Below are positions 7,435 through 16,212 of a DNA stretch of 64,000 bases, piece by piece. The stretch is from Pseudomonas sp. LD120 (GTDB taxonomy: Bacteria > Pseudomonadota > Gammaproteobacteria > Pseudomonadales > Pseudomonadaceae). Both the position numbers and the translations under genes were made by a program. The notes beneath the pieces are model-generated. The model was given only the letters and a program-made list of their open reading frames with translations, was not told where the DNA came from and made no database searches. Position 1 is the stretch's first letter, and the number at the start of each line of letters is the position of its first letter. The stretch lies in NCBI RefSeq assembly GCF_009861525.1, contig NZ_WVHL01000003.1, forward strand, positions 248,001-312,000, written 5' to 3'.

Positions 7435-8756
7435 CACTCAGTCTCGATCCGCGAGTGCTTGCGGGTGTCTTTCATGGTCACGTAGACCAGCAGCGAACAG
7501 GCAATACAGGCGGTGACGTACCAGTAGTAGCCGGTTTCCATGCCGATGCTCTTGAACCACAAGGCGATGTATTCGGCGGTGCCGCCGAAGATCGACACGG
7601 TCAGGGCGTACGGTAGGCCCACGCCCAGCGCGCGAATTTCCGTCGGGAACAGCTCGGCTTTGACCACGGCGTTGATCGAGGTGTAGCCACTGACGATGAT
7701 CAGCGCCGCCATGATCAAAAAGAACGCCCCCCACCACGACTGAACGCTGTGCAAGGTGGTGAGGATCGGCACGGTGAACAAGGTGCCGAGAATGCCGAAG
7801 GCTATCAGGATCGGCCGGCGTCCAATCTTGTCCGACAGCGCGCCGATCACCGGTTGCAGGCACATGAACAGGAACAGGGTCGCGGCAGAAATGGTGGTGG
7901 AGTCGGAGATGCTCATGCCGACAGTGTTCACCAGGTATTTCTGCATGTAGGTGGTGTAGGTGTAGAAGGCCAGGGTGCCGCCCATGGTCAGGCCGACCAC
8001 GGTCATCAGTTCCTTGGGATGACGCATCAGGGTGCGCATCAGGCTTTCTTTGGGCTTCTCTTTCTTCTTGGTGAAGGACTCGGTTTCTTCCATGCCGCGA
8101 CGCAGGTACAGGGCCACGACCGCACACAGGGCGCCGATGCCGAACGGAATCCGCCAGCCCCAGGACTGTAGTTCTTCGGTGGTCAGCACGTTCTGCAGCA
8201 CGATCAGCACCGCCAGGGCGATGAGCTGGCCGGAGATCAGGGTCACGTACTGGAAGCTGGAGAAGAAGCCGCGACGCTCCTTGGTTGCCATCTCACTGAG
8301 GTAAGTGGCCGAGGTGCCGTATTCGCCGCCCACCGATAGGCCCTGCATCAGGCGCGCCAGCACCAACAGGACCGGTGCACCGACGCCGATGGTTTCGTAA
8401 CCCGGGGTCAGGGCGATGATCAGCGAGCCGAAGCACATCAGCAGCACCGACGCCATCAGCGCGGCTTTACGGCCTTTGCGGTCCGCATACAGCCCCATCA
8501 GCCAACCACCGATCGGACGCATCAGGAAGCCCACGGCGAAGATCGCGGCGGTGTTCAGCAATTGTGCGGTGGTGTCGCCCTTGGGAAAGAAGACTTTGGC
8601 GAAGTACAGCGAGAACGCGGCGTAGACGTACCAGTCGTACCATTCGACCATGTTGCCCACAGAGCCACTGAAGATTGATTTCAAGCGGCCAGCGGTGGTT
8701 TTTTCTTGGGCGGGCGCAGCCGCCGACCCGGCAGGCAGGGTATTAGAGATATCCAT
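7434..8756 (-). CDS. kgtP: MFS metabolite:H+ symporter, alpha-ketoglutarate/dicarboxylate permease-like
   Basis: A 440-residue inner-membrane transporter of the metabolite:H+ symporter family. It begins with the typical GSVGNMVEWYDWYVYAAFSLYF and FLMRPIGGWLMGLYADRKGRK segments (loop 2-3 motif), followed by RLMQGLSVGGEYGTSATYLSE and SDKIGRRPIL. Twelve hydrophobic segments fit the length. Close family members import alpha-ketoglutarate or related C4/C5 acids. The gene is preceded by a sigma-54 promoter and two palindromes, and next to it lies a DctD/DctB-like pair. This supports substrate-induced, sigma-54-dependent uptake of a dicarboxylate. The exact substrate is inferred. Confidence 0.82.
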   Translation of the reverse strand: MDISNTLPAGSAAAPAQEKTTAGRLKSIFSGSVGNMVEWYDWYVYAAFSLYFAKVFFPKGDTTAQLLNTAAIFAVGFLMRPIGGWLMGLYADRKGRKAALMASVLLMCFGSLIIALTPGYETIGVGAPVLLVLARLMQGLSVGGEYGTSATYLSEMATKERRGFFSSFQYVTLISGQLIALAVLIVLQNVLTTEELQSWGWRIPFGIGALCAVVALYLRRGMEETESFTKKKEKPKESLMRTLMRHPKELMTVVGLTMGGTLAFYTYTTYMQKYLVNTVGMSISDSTTISAATLFLFMCLQPVIGALSDKIGRRPILIAFGILGTLFTVPILTTLHSVQSWWGAFFLIMAALIIVSGYTSINAVVKAELFPTEIRALGVGLPYALTVSIFGGTAEYIALWFKSIGMETGYYWYVTACIACSLLVYVTMKDTRKHSRIETE

Positions 8757-8817
8757 GACGGACCCTTCTATTCATTGTTTTTGTGGAGCGCGCGCAAGCG
8801 CAGCCTGCTGGGGCTAT

Positions 8818-8833
8818 AGCAGGACCTGTGCCA
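8818..8833 (-). promoter_or_regulatory. Sigma-54 (RpoN) -24/-12 promoter of the permease gene
   Basis: The minus strand reads TGGCACAGGTCCTGCT. It has the invariant GG at -24 and GC at -12, with the required twelve-base step between them. The predicted transcript start leaves about 50 bases of leader before ATG 8756. The neighbouring response regulator is a sigma-54 activator, which supports the call. Confidence 0.8.
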
Positions 8834-8876
8834 GGGCCGGGAAGCCCGGAATACAAGGGTTTGGCGAAAATGATGA

Positions 8877-8921
8877 GCGGAAATCCGCCGATTGGCAGCG
8901 ATCTCATGAGCGGAAATCTGC
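8877..8921. promoter_or_regulatory. Pair of palindromic upstream activator sites
   Basis: GCGGAAATCCGC at 8877-8888 is a perfect palindrome. GCGGAAATCTGC at 8910-8921 differs from it at one base. They are 33 bases apart (about three helical turns), on the same face, and lie roughly 45-90 bases upstream of the -24 element. This is the geometry expected of enhancer sites for the adjacent NtrC/DctD-type regulator. Confidence 0.65.
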
Positions 8922-8940
8922 CAGATGGGGGCAGTGGCAA

Positions 8941-9013
8941 GCTTTAAGCCGCAAGCCGCAAGCCGCAAGCTTGGCGTTTGGCGTTTGGCGTTTGGCGTTT
9001 GGCTTGCCGCTTG
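8941..9013. repeat. Two short heptanucleotide tandem repeats
   Basis: Three copies of AAGCCGC (8946-8966) are followed by about 4.7 copies of TTGGCGT (8971-9003), and then by GGCTTGCCGCTTG, which is partly complementary to the first block. It lies just past the stop of the minus-strand response regulator. It may fold into a hairpin that ends that transcript. The arrays look like slippage-prone simple repeats. Confidence 0.6.
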
Positions 9014-9036
9014 TCGCTTCTGCTGCTGTTGTTGCT

Positions 9037-10371
9037 TCAGTTGTCCTTGAGGAACATTTCCCGGGTCAGGCCGTGACGCTGCATTTTTTCATTCAGGGTC
9101 CGGCGAGGCAGTTGCAGTTCGTTGAGCACGGCCTTGATCTCGCCCTTGTGGCGAGTCAGGGCAGCGCGCAGGCACTGGGCTTCGAAGGCCTCTTGCTGCG
9201 CGGCCAGGGATTGGCCAGCTTCGAGGACTTCGGCCTCCGGCTCTCCGAGGCCCAGCACCTGACGCTCGGCGACGTTGGCCAGTTCGCGCACGTTGCCCGG
9301 CCAGTCATGGCTGAGCAGGCGGCTCAACTGCGGGCCACTCAAGGGCGCGACGTTGCGCCCCAGGCGCTCGGCGGCGGCCCGGGCGAAGTGTTCGTAGAGC
9401 TGTGGAATATCCTCGCGGCGCTCACGCAGTGGCGGCAGGCGCAGTTCGGCGACGGTCAGGCGATAGGCCAGGTCTTCGCGAAAGCGTCCGGCCCGGGCCT
9501 CCTCCAGCAGGTCGGGCTTGGTGGCGGCGATCACCCGCAGGTCGACCTTGATGCTCTGGTTGGCACCCAGGCGTTCCAGTTTCTGCTCCTGCAGCACCCG
9601 CAGCAGCTTGACCTGCTGGGCCAGGGGCATGCTTTCGATCTCGTCGAGAAACAGCGTGCCGCCATGGGCGTACTCCAGCTTGCCGATGCGCTTGCCCTGG
9701 GCGCCGGTGAAGGCGCCGCTTTCATGGCCGAACAACTCGGCCTCGAACAGTTGTTCGGGGATCGCTGCGCAGTTCAAGGCCACGAAGGGCTTGGCGGCCC
9801 TGGGACCAAAATCATGCAGGCAGCGGGCGATCAATTCCTTGCCGCTGCCGGTTTCACCTCGGATCAGCACATTCACGGGCAAGGCGGCCAGATCCAGTAC
9901 CTGGCGGCGCAGGGTCTGCAGGGCCCGGGACATGCCGAGCAGGGTGGTGTCGAGCTTGGCCCGGCTGTCAGCCTGCTGGTGCAGGCGACGGTTCTCCAGG
10001 ACCAGGCGGCGTTTGTCCAGGGCCCGGCGCAGGCTGCTGAGCAGGGTGTCGGGGCTGAAGGGTTTTTCCAGGAAGTCATAGGCACCGTCGCGCATGGCCT
10101 CGACCGCCATGGGCACGTCACCGTGACCGGTCAGCAGGATGATCGGCAGGTCGGGGTCCAGGCGCTGGACCTGGGCCAGCAGCTCCAGGCCGCTGATACC
10201 GGGCATGCGCACATCGCTGAGGATCACCCCGGGGAAGTTCTTCGGCAGTTGCGCCAGGCAATCCTCGGCGCGGCTGAACAGCTGGACCTCGAACCCCGAC
10301 AGGCTCAGCCACTGTTCGACGGCGGTACGGATGCTGGCCTCGTCATCCACCACGATTACCGAGTTCAGCAT
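9037..10371 (-). CDS. Sigma-54-dependent response regulator, DctD/MifR-like
   Basis: A 444-residue NtrC-class regulator. Residues 1-120 are the receiver, with acidic residues in VVDDEAS and the phospho-acceptor Asp in VILSDVRMPG near 54. Residues about 145-375 are the AAA+ domain: Walker A GETGSGKE, the sigma-54 contact loop GAFTGA, Walker B GTLFLDEIE. The C-terminus has a Fis-type helix-turn-helix (LPRRTLNEKMQRHGL). When phosphorylated it should activate the sigma-54 promoter of the adjacent permease. It overlaps the upstream kinase gene by seven bases, so the pair is translationally coupled. Confidence 0.93.
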   Translation of the reverse strand: MLNSVIVVDDEASIRTAVEQWLSLSGFEVQLFSRAEDCLAQLPKNFPGVILSDVRMPGISGLELLAQVQRLDPDLPIILLTGHGDVPMAVEAMRDGAYDFLEKPFSPDTLLSSLRRALDKRRLVLENRRLHQQADSRAKLDTTLLGMSRALQTLRRQVLDLAALPVNVLIRGETGSGKELIARCLHDFGPRAAKPFVALNCAAIPEQLFEAELFGHESGAFTGAQGKRIGKLEYAHGGTLFLDEIESMPLAQQVKLLRVLQEQKLERLGANQSIKVDLRVIAATKPDLLEEARAGRFREDLAYRLTVAELRLPPLRERREDIPQLYEHFARAAAERLGRNVAPLSGPQLSRLLSHDWPGNVRELANVAERQVLGLGEPEAEVLEAGQSLAAQQEAFEAQCLRAALTRHKGEIKAVLNELQLPRRTLNEKMQRHGLTREMFLKDN

Positions 10372-12131
10372 TGGATGTGCGCCTCCAGATCGATGGGCAG
10401 GCTGAGGGTGAACACCGCGCCCTGATCCTGGTTGGCGGCGCTCAAGCGTCCCCCCAGTTCATGGACGATGGCGTAGGACACCGCCAACCCCAGCCCCAGG
10501 CCATCGCCCACCGGCTTGGTGGTGAAGAACGGGTCGAACACGCTCAACAGGTGTTCCTCGGCGATCCCGCCGCCGTTGTCGATGACCCGCAATTGCCAGA
10601 GTTGCTCTTCGGCTTCGAGGTGGATCTCCAGGCGTTTGCAAGCCTTGTCTTGCATGGCGTCGAGGGCATTGCGCAGCAGGTTGATCAGCACTTGCTCCAG
10701 GCGGATGGCATCGCCGCGCACCCAGGCCGGACGGGTCAAGTGCAGGTGTACGTCGACCTCCTCGGCGCGCAGCCGAGCCTCCAGCAAATGCAATGACTGA
10801 TCCACCACCGCGGCCAGATCCAGGCGTTCGCGCAGGCCGCTGGGGCTTTTGCGAGCGAAGGTCTTGAGATGGCTGGTGAGGGCCGTCATGCGGGTCAGCA
10901 TATCGTCCAGCGGGCGCAGGGCTTTGTAGGCTTCATCCACTCGCCCGTGATCCAGTAGCAGGCGCAGGGTCGCCAACTGCATGCGCTGGGTGGTCAGGGG
11001 TTGGTTGATTTCATGAACCAGGGCAGCGGACATCTGCCCCAGCGCAGCGAGCTTGGCCGATTGCACGAGGCCTTCCTGGGCGGTGCGCAGGTCTCGGGTG
11101 CGCTCCTGTACCAGTTGTTCCAATTCCTCGCGATTGCGCTGGCGTATTTTCCCCAGGCGCCAGCGCTGGCTGAGAAACAGCAACAGAAACACCAGGGTCA
11201 GCCAGGTACCGGCAGCGGCGAGGCCGGCATTGCGGCTTTCTTCAAAGGCACTCGCCGGTTTGCGCAGCAAGTGCAGGGTCCAGCCTTCGGCGCTCAGCGG
11301 CAGGGATTCCCAGAGGTAATTGGCGATGCCTTCGGGGCCGTCGACCCGGGTCAGGCGGCTGTTGTTGTCAAAGGTTTGCAGCGTCGAGTGTTGCAGCGGC
11401 GTCAGCGGTTGCTTGTCGTATTGGCGGGTCAGTTTGATTTCCGCCAGGTCGTTTGCGGACAGTGGCTGCAACAGCCGGTAGCGCCATCCGGTTTGGTTGG
11501 CGATGAAAATGATGCCCCGGGCGTCGCTCACCAGCAGGGTGTCGCTGCCCTGGCTCCATTCATGTTCCAGTTCAGGGAACTCCAGCTTGACCACCATGGC
11601 CCCGAGGAAGTCATCGTTGTCGTCCTTGACCGCGCTGGACAGGAAATACCCGGGAATCCCGCTGGTCACGCCCACCGCGTAGAAGCGTCCGCTGCCCTGG
11701 CTGCGGGTCTGCTTGAAGTAGGGGCGGAAACCGTAGTTGTGGCCCACGTAGCTGCTGGGCAACTGCCAGTTGCTGGCGGCCACCGCCAGGCCTTCATGGT
11801 TGAGCAATTCCAGGGTCGAGGAACGGGCGGCGCCGTTGATTTTTTCCAGCTTGCGGTTCAGTGCATCCTGGGTCGGCGCGGTCACCGGTCCTTGCAGCGC
11901 CGCGCGCAGTTCCGGGTCCAGGGCCAGCACGGCCGGCAGGGCGCGATAGCGTTCGATCAAGGTGTGCAGGGAGTTGGCATACAGCCCTAGCTGTTCATTG
12001 GCTCGGGCGGCATCTTCCACCAGCGTCTGCCGTTCGGCATGGCGCATGGCTAAACCGGCGCTGATAACGGTGCCAGCGAGAATCACCAGGATGTAGAACG
12101 TCAGGCGGAGGGGGCGTGAGATCTGGGCCAT
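10365..12131 (-). CDS. Membrane sensor histidine kinase, DctB/MifS-like
   Basis: A 588-residue kinase. An N-terminal membrane helix (about 8-28) and a second near 305-325 enclose a periplasmic sensor region of the double-Cache type (SSYVGHNYGFRPYFKQT, AVGVTSGIPGYFLSSAVKD). A coiled linker leads to the H-box LGQMSAALVHEINQPL near 378, then the N-box LINLLRNALDAM and the G-boxes DNGGGI and GDGLGLGLAVS. It should autophosphorylate on binding a dicarboxylate and pass phosphate to the coupled regulator. Ligand identity is inferred from family and from the adjacent permease. Confidence 0.9.
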   Translation of the reverse strand: MAQISRPLRLTFYILVILAGTVISAGLAMRHAERQTLVEDAARANEQLGLYANSLHTLIERYRALPAVLALDPELRAALQGPVTAPTQDALNRKLEKINGAARSSTLELLNHEGLAVAASNWQLPSSYVGHNYGFRPYFKQTRSQGSGRFYAVGVTSGIPGYFLSSAVKDDNDDFLGAMVVKLEFPELEHEWSQGSDTLLVSDARGIIFIANQTGWRYRLLQPLSANDLAEIKLTRQYDKQPLTPLQHSTLQTFDNNSRLTRVDGPEGIANYLWESLPLSAEGWTLHLLRKPASAFEESRNAGLAAAGTWLTLVFLLLFLSQRWRLGKIRQRNREELEQLVQERTRDLRTAQEGLVQSAKLAALGQMSAALVHEINQPLTTQRMQLATLRLLLDHGRVDEAYKALRPLDDMLTRMTALTSHLKTFARKSPSGLRERLDLAAVVDQSLHLLEARLRAEEVDVHLHLTRPAWVRGDAIRLEQVLINLLRNALDAMQDKACKRLEIHLEAEEQLWQLRVIDNGGGIAEEHLLSVFDPFFTTKPVGDGLGLGLAVSYAIVHELGGRLSAANQDQGAVFTLSLPIDLEAHIQC

Positions 12132-12223
12132 GAGTCAGGGCAGGCTGAAAAAGGGGGCGGGAACGATAGCATGAGCGCCGGACGCCGCGTTGATCGTCGA
12201 CAGTCCCATGCCAGGTGGCGGCA

Positions 12224-12266
12224 CAAAAAAAGCGGCGGGCTGTTGTCGCAACAGCGCCGCCGCTTT
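12224..12266 (-). terminator. Rho-independent terminator after the fumarase gene
   Basis: A long GC-rich stem (AAAGCGGCGGCGCTGTTG against CAACAGCCCGCCGCTTT on the minus strand) is followed by a run of seven T. It starts 20 bases beyond the fumarase stop. Confidence 0.9.
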
Positions 12267-12285
12267 GGCCAAACGGGTGAAGGGC

Positions 12286-13809
12286 TTACTGCACTTCTAC
12301 CGCCAGGCTGTCACTGATCTTTTTCTGCCAGATGGCGGGACCTGTGATGTGGACCGACTCGCCCTTGCTGTCGACGGCGACAGTCACTGGCATGTCCTTG
12401 ACCTCGAACTCGTAGATCGCCTCCATGCCCAGTTCGGCGAAGGCCAGGACCTTGGACTTCTTGATCGCCTGGGCCACCAGGTAGGCGGCGCCGCCGACGG
12501 CCATCAGGTACACGGCCTTGTTGTCCTTGATCGCGTCGATGGCGGTCGGGCCACGCTCGGACTTGCCGATCATGCCCAGCAGGCCGGTCTGCTCGAGGAT
12601 CTGCCGGGTGAACTTGTCCATCCGCGTGGCGGTGGTCGGACCGGCCGGGCCCACCACTTCGTCGCCCACCGGATCAACCGGGCCCACGTAGTAGATGAAG
12701 CGTCCCTTGAGGTCCACCGGCAGGGTTTCACCTTTGTTCAGCATCTCCACCATGCGCTTGTGCGCCGCGTCGCGGCCGGTGAGCATCTTGCCGTTGAGCA
12801 GCACGGTCTCGCCCGGCTTCCAGCTTTGCACGTCTTCCGGGGTCAGGGTGTCGAGGTTGACCCGACGCGCCGACGGACCGGCTTCCCAGACGATTTCCGG
12901 GTAGGCATCCAGGGGCGGCGCTTCCAGTTCAGCCGGGCCGGAGCCGTCGAGTACGAAGTGCGCGTGGCGGGTGGCGGCGCAGTTGGGGATCATGCACACC
13001 GGCAGGGAGGCGGCGTGGGTCGGGTAGTCCATGATCTTCACGTCGAGCACGGTGGTCAGGCCACCCAGGCCCTGGGCGCCGATGCCCAGTTGGTTGACCT
13101 TCTCGAACAGCTCCAGGCGCATTTCCTCGATGCGGTTCTGCGGGCCGCGAGCCTTGAGCTCGTGGATGTCGATGGACTCCATCAACACTTCCTTGGCCAT
13201 CACTGCGGCTTTCTCGGCGGTGCCGCCGATGCCGATGCCCAGCATGCCCGGTGGGCACCAGCCGGCACCCATGGTCGGTACGGTCTTGAGTACCCAGTCG
13301 ACGATGGAGTCGGACGGGTTGAGCATGGCCATCTTCGATTTGTTCTCGGAGCCGCCGCCCTTGGCCGCCACGTCCACTTCCACGGTGTTACCGGGAACGA
13401 TGGAGTAGTGGATCACCGCCGGGGTGTTGTCCTTGGTGTTTTTCCGTGCGCCTGCCGGGTCGGCCAGGATGGAGGCGCGCAGGACGTTTTCCGGCAGGTT
13501 GTAGGCGCGACGCACACCTTCGTTGATCATGTCGTCCAGGCTCATGGTGGCGCCGTCCCAGCGCACATCCATGCCCACGCGCACGAACACGGTAACGATC
13601 CCGGTGTCCTGGCAGATCGGCCGGTGGCCGGTGGCGCACATGCGCGAGTTGATCAGGATCTGTGCCATGGAGTCACGAGCGGCTGGCGATTCCTCGCGCA
13701 GGTAGGCCTCGTGCATCGCCTGGATGAAGTCCACGGGGTGGTAGTAGGAAATGAACTGCAGGGCGTCGGCAACGCTCTGAATCAGGTCGTCTTGCTTGAT
13801 CACGGTCAT
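12286..13809 (-). CDS. fumA: Class I (iron-sulfur) fumarate hydratase
   Basis: A 507-residue protein with the N-terminal alpha domain and C-terminal beta domain fused, as in class I fumarases. These interconvert fumarate and malate using a labile [4Fe-4S] cluster. The GHRPICQDTG segment near residue 77 carries the first cluster cysteine. GAGWCPPGMLGIGIGGTAEK and MIPNCAATRHAHF supply further conserved residues, and the C-terminal domain carries GPTTATRMDKF. ATG 13809 is chosen because AGGAG lies eight bases upstream; ten more upstream codons are open but lack a site. It has its own terminator and is divergent from the diguanylate cyclase. Confidence 0.93.
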   Translation of the reverse strand: MTVIKQDDLIQSVADALQFISYYHPVDFIQAMHEAYLREESPAARDSMAQILINSRMCATGHRPICQDTGIVTVFVRVGMDVRWDGATMSLDDMINEGVRRAYNLPENVLRASILADPAGARKNTKDNTPAVIHYSIVPGNTVEVDVAAKGGGSENKSKMAMLNPSDSIVDWVLKTVPTMGAGWCPPGMLGIGIGGTAEKAAVMAKEVLMESIDIHELKARGPQNRIEEMRLELFEKVNQLGIGAQGLGGLTTVLDVKIMDYPTHAASLPVCMIPNCAATRHAHFVLDGSGPAELEAPPLDAYPEIVWEAGPSARRVNLDTLTPEDVQSWKPGETVLLNGKMLTGRDAAHKRMVEMLNKGETLPVDLKGRFIYYVGPVDPVGDEVVGPAGPTTATRMDKFTRQILEQTGLLGMIGKSERGPTAIDAIKDNKAVYLMAVGGAAYLVAQAIKKSKVLAFAELGMEAIYEFEVKDMPVTVAVDSKGESVHITGPAIWQKKISDSLAVEVQ

Positions 13810-14134
13810 GAGTCGCGCTCCTCTAAAAGACGGGAACATTTAATAAGGTGGCTGCAGCAGGGTGTATCGGTCGGTTGCAGGCACCTTCTAAGGCACGCCG
13901 GACAGACAACTGGCGCGAGGCTAAAAAGGCGCGGCAGTATACCGCGCCTGGGGGCCCGGCACACCCGCCAGCCTGGCAAACGAAAGTCGCCTATCGGATG
14001 GGCACTGTTCTTGCGTGAATCAGCGGTAAAACCGCAGAACACGGCTTAAAATTTGGATAGTCATTTGCCGGGCGCAGCACTAAAGTTGCAACTGGCCTGC
14101 AGGGTAGGAAACTCCTTAAGCCTCCTTTCTCACG
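13810..14134. other. Intergenic region between divergent fumarase and cyclase genes
   Basis: These 325 bases must contain the promoters of both divergent genes. I see a GC-rich stretch near the fumarase start and an AT-richer stretch from 14035 on. No recognised operator, RNA gene or small frame was found. Confidence 0.5.
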
Positions 14135-15253
14135 GTGAGTCAACGATTGACCCATAAAGCCATCCAGAGCTTGTTATTCAAGCGCTTCACCATTGCTGCG
14201 GGCACTTACGGACTGATCCTGCTGCTGTTCTGGCTGGCGGTTCTCGCGGGGCACTATCGCGCCTCCACCAGCAGCGCGCTGTTAGCCTCGGGGTTGGTGT
14301 TGGCCACTCAGGGCCTGCTGTGCTGGGTGTTCACCAGCGGGCGCAACCTGCGCTTTGCCGATCCCAGCCTGACTGAAGTCCAAGTGGTCCTGGGCATTGC
14401 CTGGCAAACTTGGCTGATCGCCCACCTGGATCAGGCCCGGGGGGCTTTCCTGGTGTTCTACATTCTGCCGCTGCTGTTCGGCCTGTTTCATTTATCCCGC
14501 CGGGCCTACCTGCGTTGCGCGGCGCTGATCTTCTTCTGTTTTGCCGGGGTCAACCTGTGGGACGGGTATCGCTTTGCCCTCGACGATCCCCAGTTGGCGG
14601 CGCTGCAAGTTTGTGTGCTGCTGGTGATGCTGGCGTGGATGTGCCTATACGCGGCCTATGTGCAAGCCTCGCGCTCGCGCATGCGGCAGCGGCGTTTTGC
14701 CTTGCAGGCCCATCAGGACACCCTGCGGGGGATGATGCGGCAACTGGAGGATCTGGTGGCTACCGATGAGTTGACCGGGCTGTTCAATCGCCGGCACTTC
14801 CTGCGTATCGCCAGCCGTGAGTTGCAGGCCATGGACCAGGAGCAGATGCATGGGCTGGCGCTGATCGACCTGGATCATTTCAAGCGCATCAACGATCTTC
14901 ACGGCCATGCGGCAGGCGATCAGGTGCTGCAGGCGTTCGCCGCGGTGGCCACGGCCTGCCTGCGGGACGGTGATGTACTGGCCCGCTACGGCGGTGAGGA
15001 GTTTGTGGTGCTACTGCCCGAGTGTGATGCCGAGCGCCTGACCTCCTGTTGCGAGCGCCTGCGCCAGGCCTTCATGGAAGTGCAACTGGTGGGCCTGAAT
15101 GTGCGTGACCTGAGCCTGTCGGCAGGGATGACCCTACTGCAGGCCGGCGATGATCTGGACAATGCCCTGCAACGCGCCGATCAGGCGCTGTACCGGGCCA
15201 AGCGCGACGGCCGCAATCGTTGTTCCGCCGCCTGGGAAAACCTCGATGCCTGA
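14135..15253 (+). CDS. sadC: Membrane-bound diguanylate cyclase, SadC-like
   Basis: A 372-residue inner-membrane protein. About six hydrophobic segments lie between residues 18 and 178, followed by a GGDEF domain (about 205-368). The active site RYGGEEF is intact, and an RDGD inhibitory site lies five residues before it, so both synthesis of c-di-GMP and product inhibition are expected. It starts at GTG 14135. The downstream ferredoxin reductase gene overlaps it by eight bases. The neighbourhood (fumarase, this gene, ferredoxin reductase, enoyl-CoA hydratase, pykA) is what I recall for P. aeruginosa sadC, which controls surface attachment. The symbol rests on that synteny. Confidence 0.82.
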   Translation: MSQRLTHKAIQSLLFKRFTIAAGTYGLILLLFWLAVLAGHYRASTSSALLASGLVLATQGLLCWVFTSGRNLRFADPSLTEVQVVLGIAWQTWLIAHLDQARGAFLVFYILPLLFGLFHLSRRAYLRCAALIFFCFAGVNLWDGYRFALDDPQLAALQVCVLLVMLAWMCLYAAYVQASRSRMRQRRFALQAHQDTLRGMMRQLEDLVATDELTGLFNRRHFLRIASRELQAMDQEQMHGLALIDLDHFKRINDLHGHAAGDQVLQAFAAVATACLRDGDVLARYGGEEFVVLLPECDAERLTSCCERLRQAFMEVQLVGLNVRDLSLSAGMTLLQAGDDLDNALQRADQALYRAKRDGRNRCSAAWENLDA

Positions 15254-16184
15254 ATTGACCGTGGGCGGCCGGCGCTGGTCGGTGGCCCCTGCAAGCAACC
15301 TGCTGGATGCCTTGAATCAGGCCGGTGTGGCGGTGCCCTACAGTTGTCGCGCCGGCAGTTGTCATGCTTGCCTGGTGCATTGCGTCCAGGGCCTGCCCAA
15401 CGACAGTCGGCCGGATGCCCTGAGCGATGAACAGCGCCGCCGAGGCTGGCGCCTGGCCTGCCAGTGCCAGGTGGTGGAGGACCTGCAGGTCGAGACGTTC
15501 GATCCGCTGCGCGATGGCCTGCCGGCCCAGGTGGTCGGGTTCGACTGGCTATCGCCCACAGTCCTGCGCTTGCGTCTGCAACCTGAGCGGCCATTGCGTT
15601 ATCGCGCCGGCCAGCACCTGGTGCTGTGGACCACCAGCCAGATCGCCCGGCCGTATTCCCTGGCCAGCCTGCCGGAAGAGGACCGCTTCCTGGAGTTTCA
15701 TCTGGACTGCCGGCATCCGGGACAATTCAGCGACACCGCACGCCAGTTGCAACTGGGCGATCCGATTCGCCTGGGTGAGTTGCGCGGCGGCGCCTTGCAC
15801 TACGATCCGGACTGGCAGCAGCGACCGCTCTGGCTGCTGGCGTCTGGGACCGGCTTGGCGCCGTTGTTTGGCGTACTGCGCGAGGCCCTGCGTCAGGATC
15901 ACCAAGGCCCTATCCGCATCATTCACCTGGCCCATGACGCCACCGAGCATTACCTGGCCAAACCCTTGGCAGCCCTGGCGGCGAACCGTCCTCAGTTGTC
16001 CGTCGAGCTGTGGCAGGGGGCGCAGCTGGCGGCGGCGTTGGCGCAACTGCGGCTTGTTTCCCGGCAAACCCAGGCCTTACTCTGCGGGCACCCCGACAGT
16101 GTCGAGGCCTTTGCCCGGCGTCTGTATCTGGCGGGGCTGCCGCGCAATCAACTGCTGGCCGATGTGTTCCTGCCTCGTGGTTGA
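15246..16184 (+). CDS. 2Fe-2S ferredoxin / FAD-NAD(P)H oxidoreductase
   Basis: A 312-residue electron-transfer protein. Residues 1-85 form a plant-type ferredoxin domain with cluster cysteines in CRAGSCHACLVHC and a fourth Cys in LACQC. Then follow an FAD-binding domain (RYRAGQHLVLW, RPYSLAS) and an NAD-binding domain (WLLASGTGLAPLFGVL, ALLCGHPD). This is the layout of oxygenase reductase components and of CDP-6-deoxyglucose-type reductases. The partner is unknown. ATG 15246 lies inside the end of the cyclase gene; longer open sequence upstream is shadow. The enoyl-CoA hydratase follows 28 bases downstream. Confidence 0.88.
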   Translation: MPELTVGGRRWSVAPASNLLDALNQAGVAVPYSCRAGSCHACLVHCVQGLPNDSRPDALSDEQRRRGWRLACQCQVVEDLQVETFDPLRDGLPAQVVGFDWLSPTVLRLRLQPERPLRYRAGQHLVLWTTSQIARPYSLASLPEEDRFLEFHLDCRHPGQFSDTARQLQLGDPIRLGELRGGALHYDPDWQQRPLWLLASGTGLAPLFGVLREALRQDHQGPIRIIHLAHDATEHYLAKPLAALAANRPQLSVELWQGAQLAAALAQLRLVSRQTQALLCGHPDSVEAFARRLYLAGLPRNQLLADVFLPRG

Positions 16185-16212
16185 GCACTGATTTTTCCAA
16201 AGCGAGATCTCC

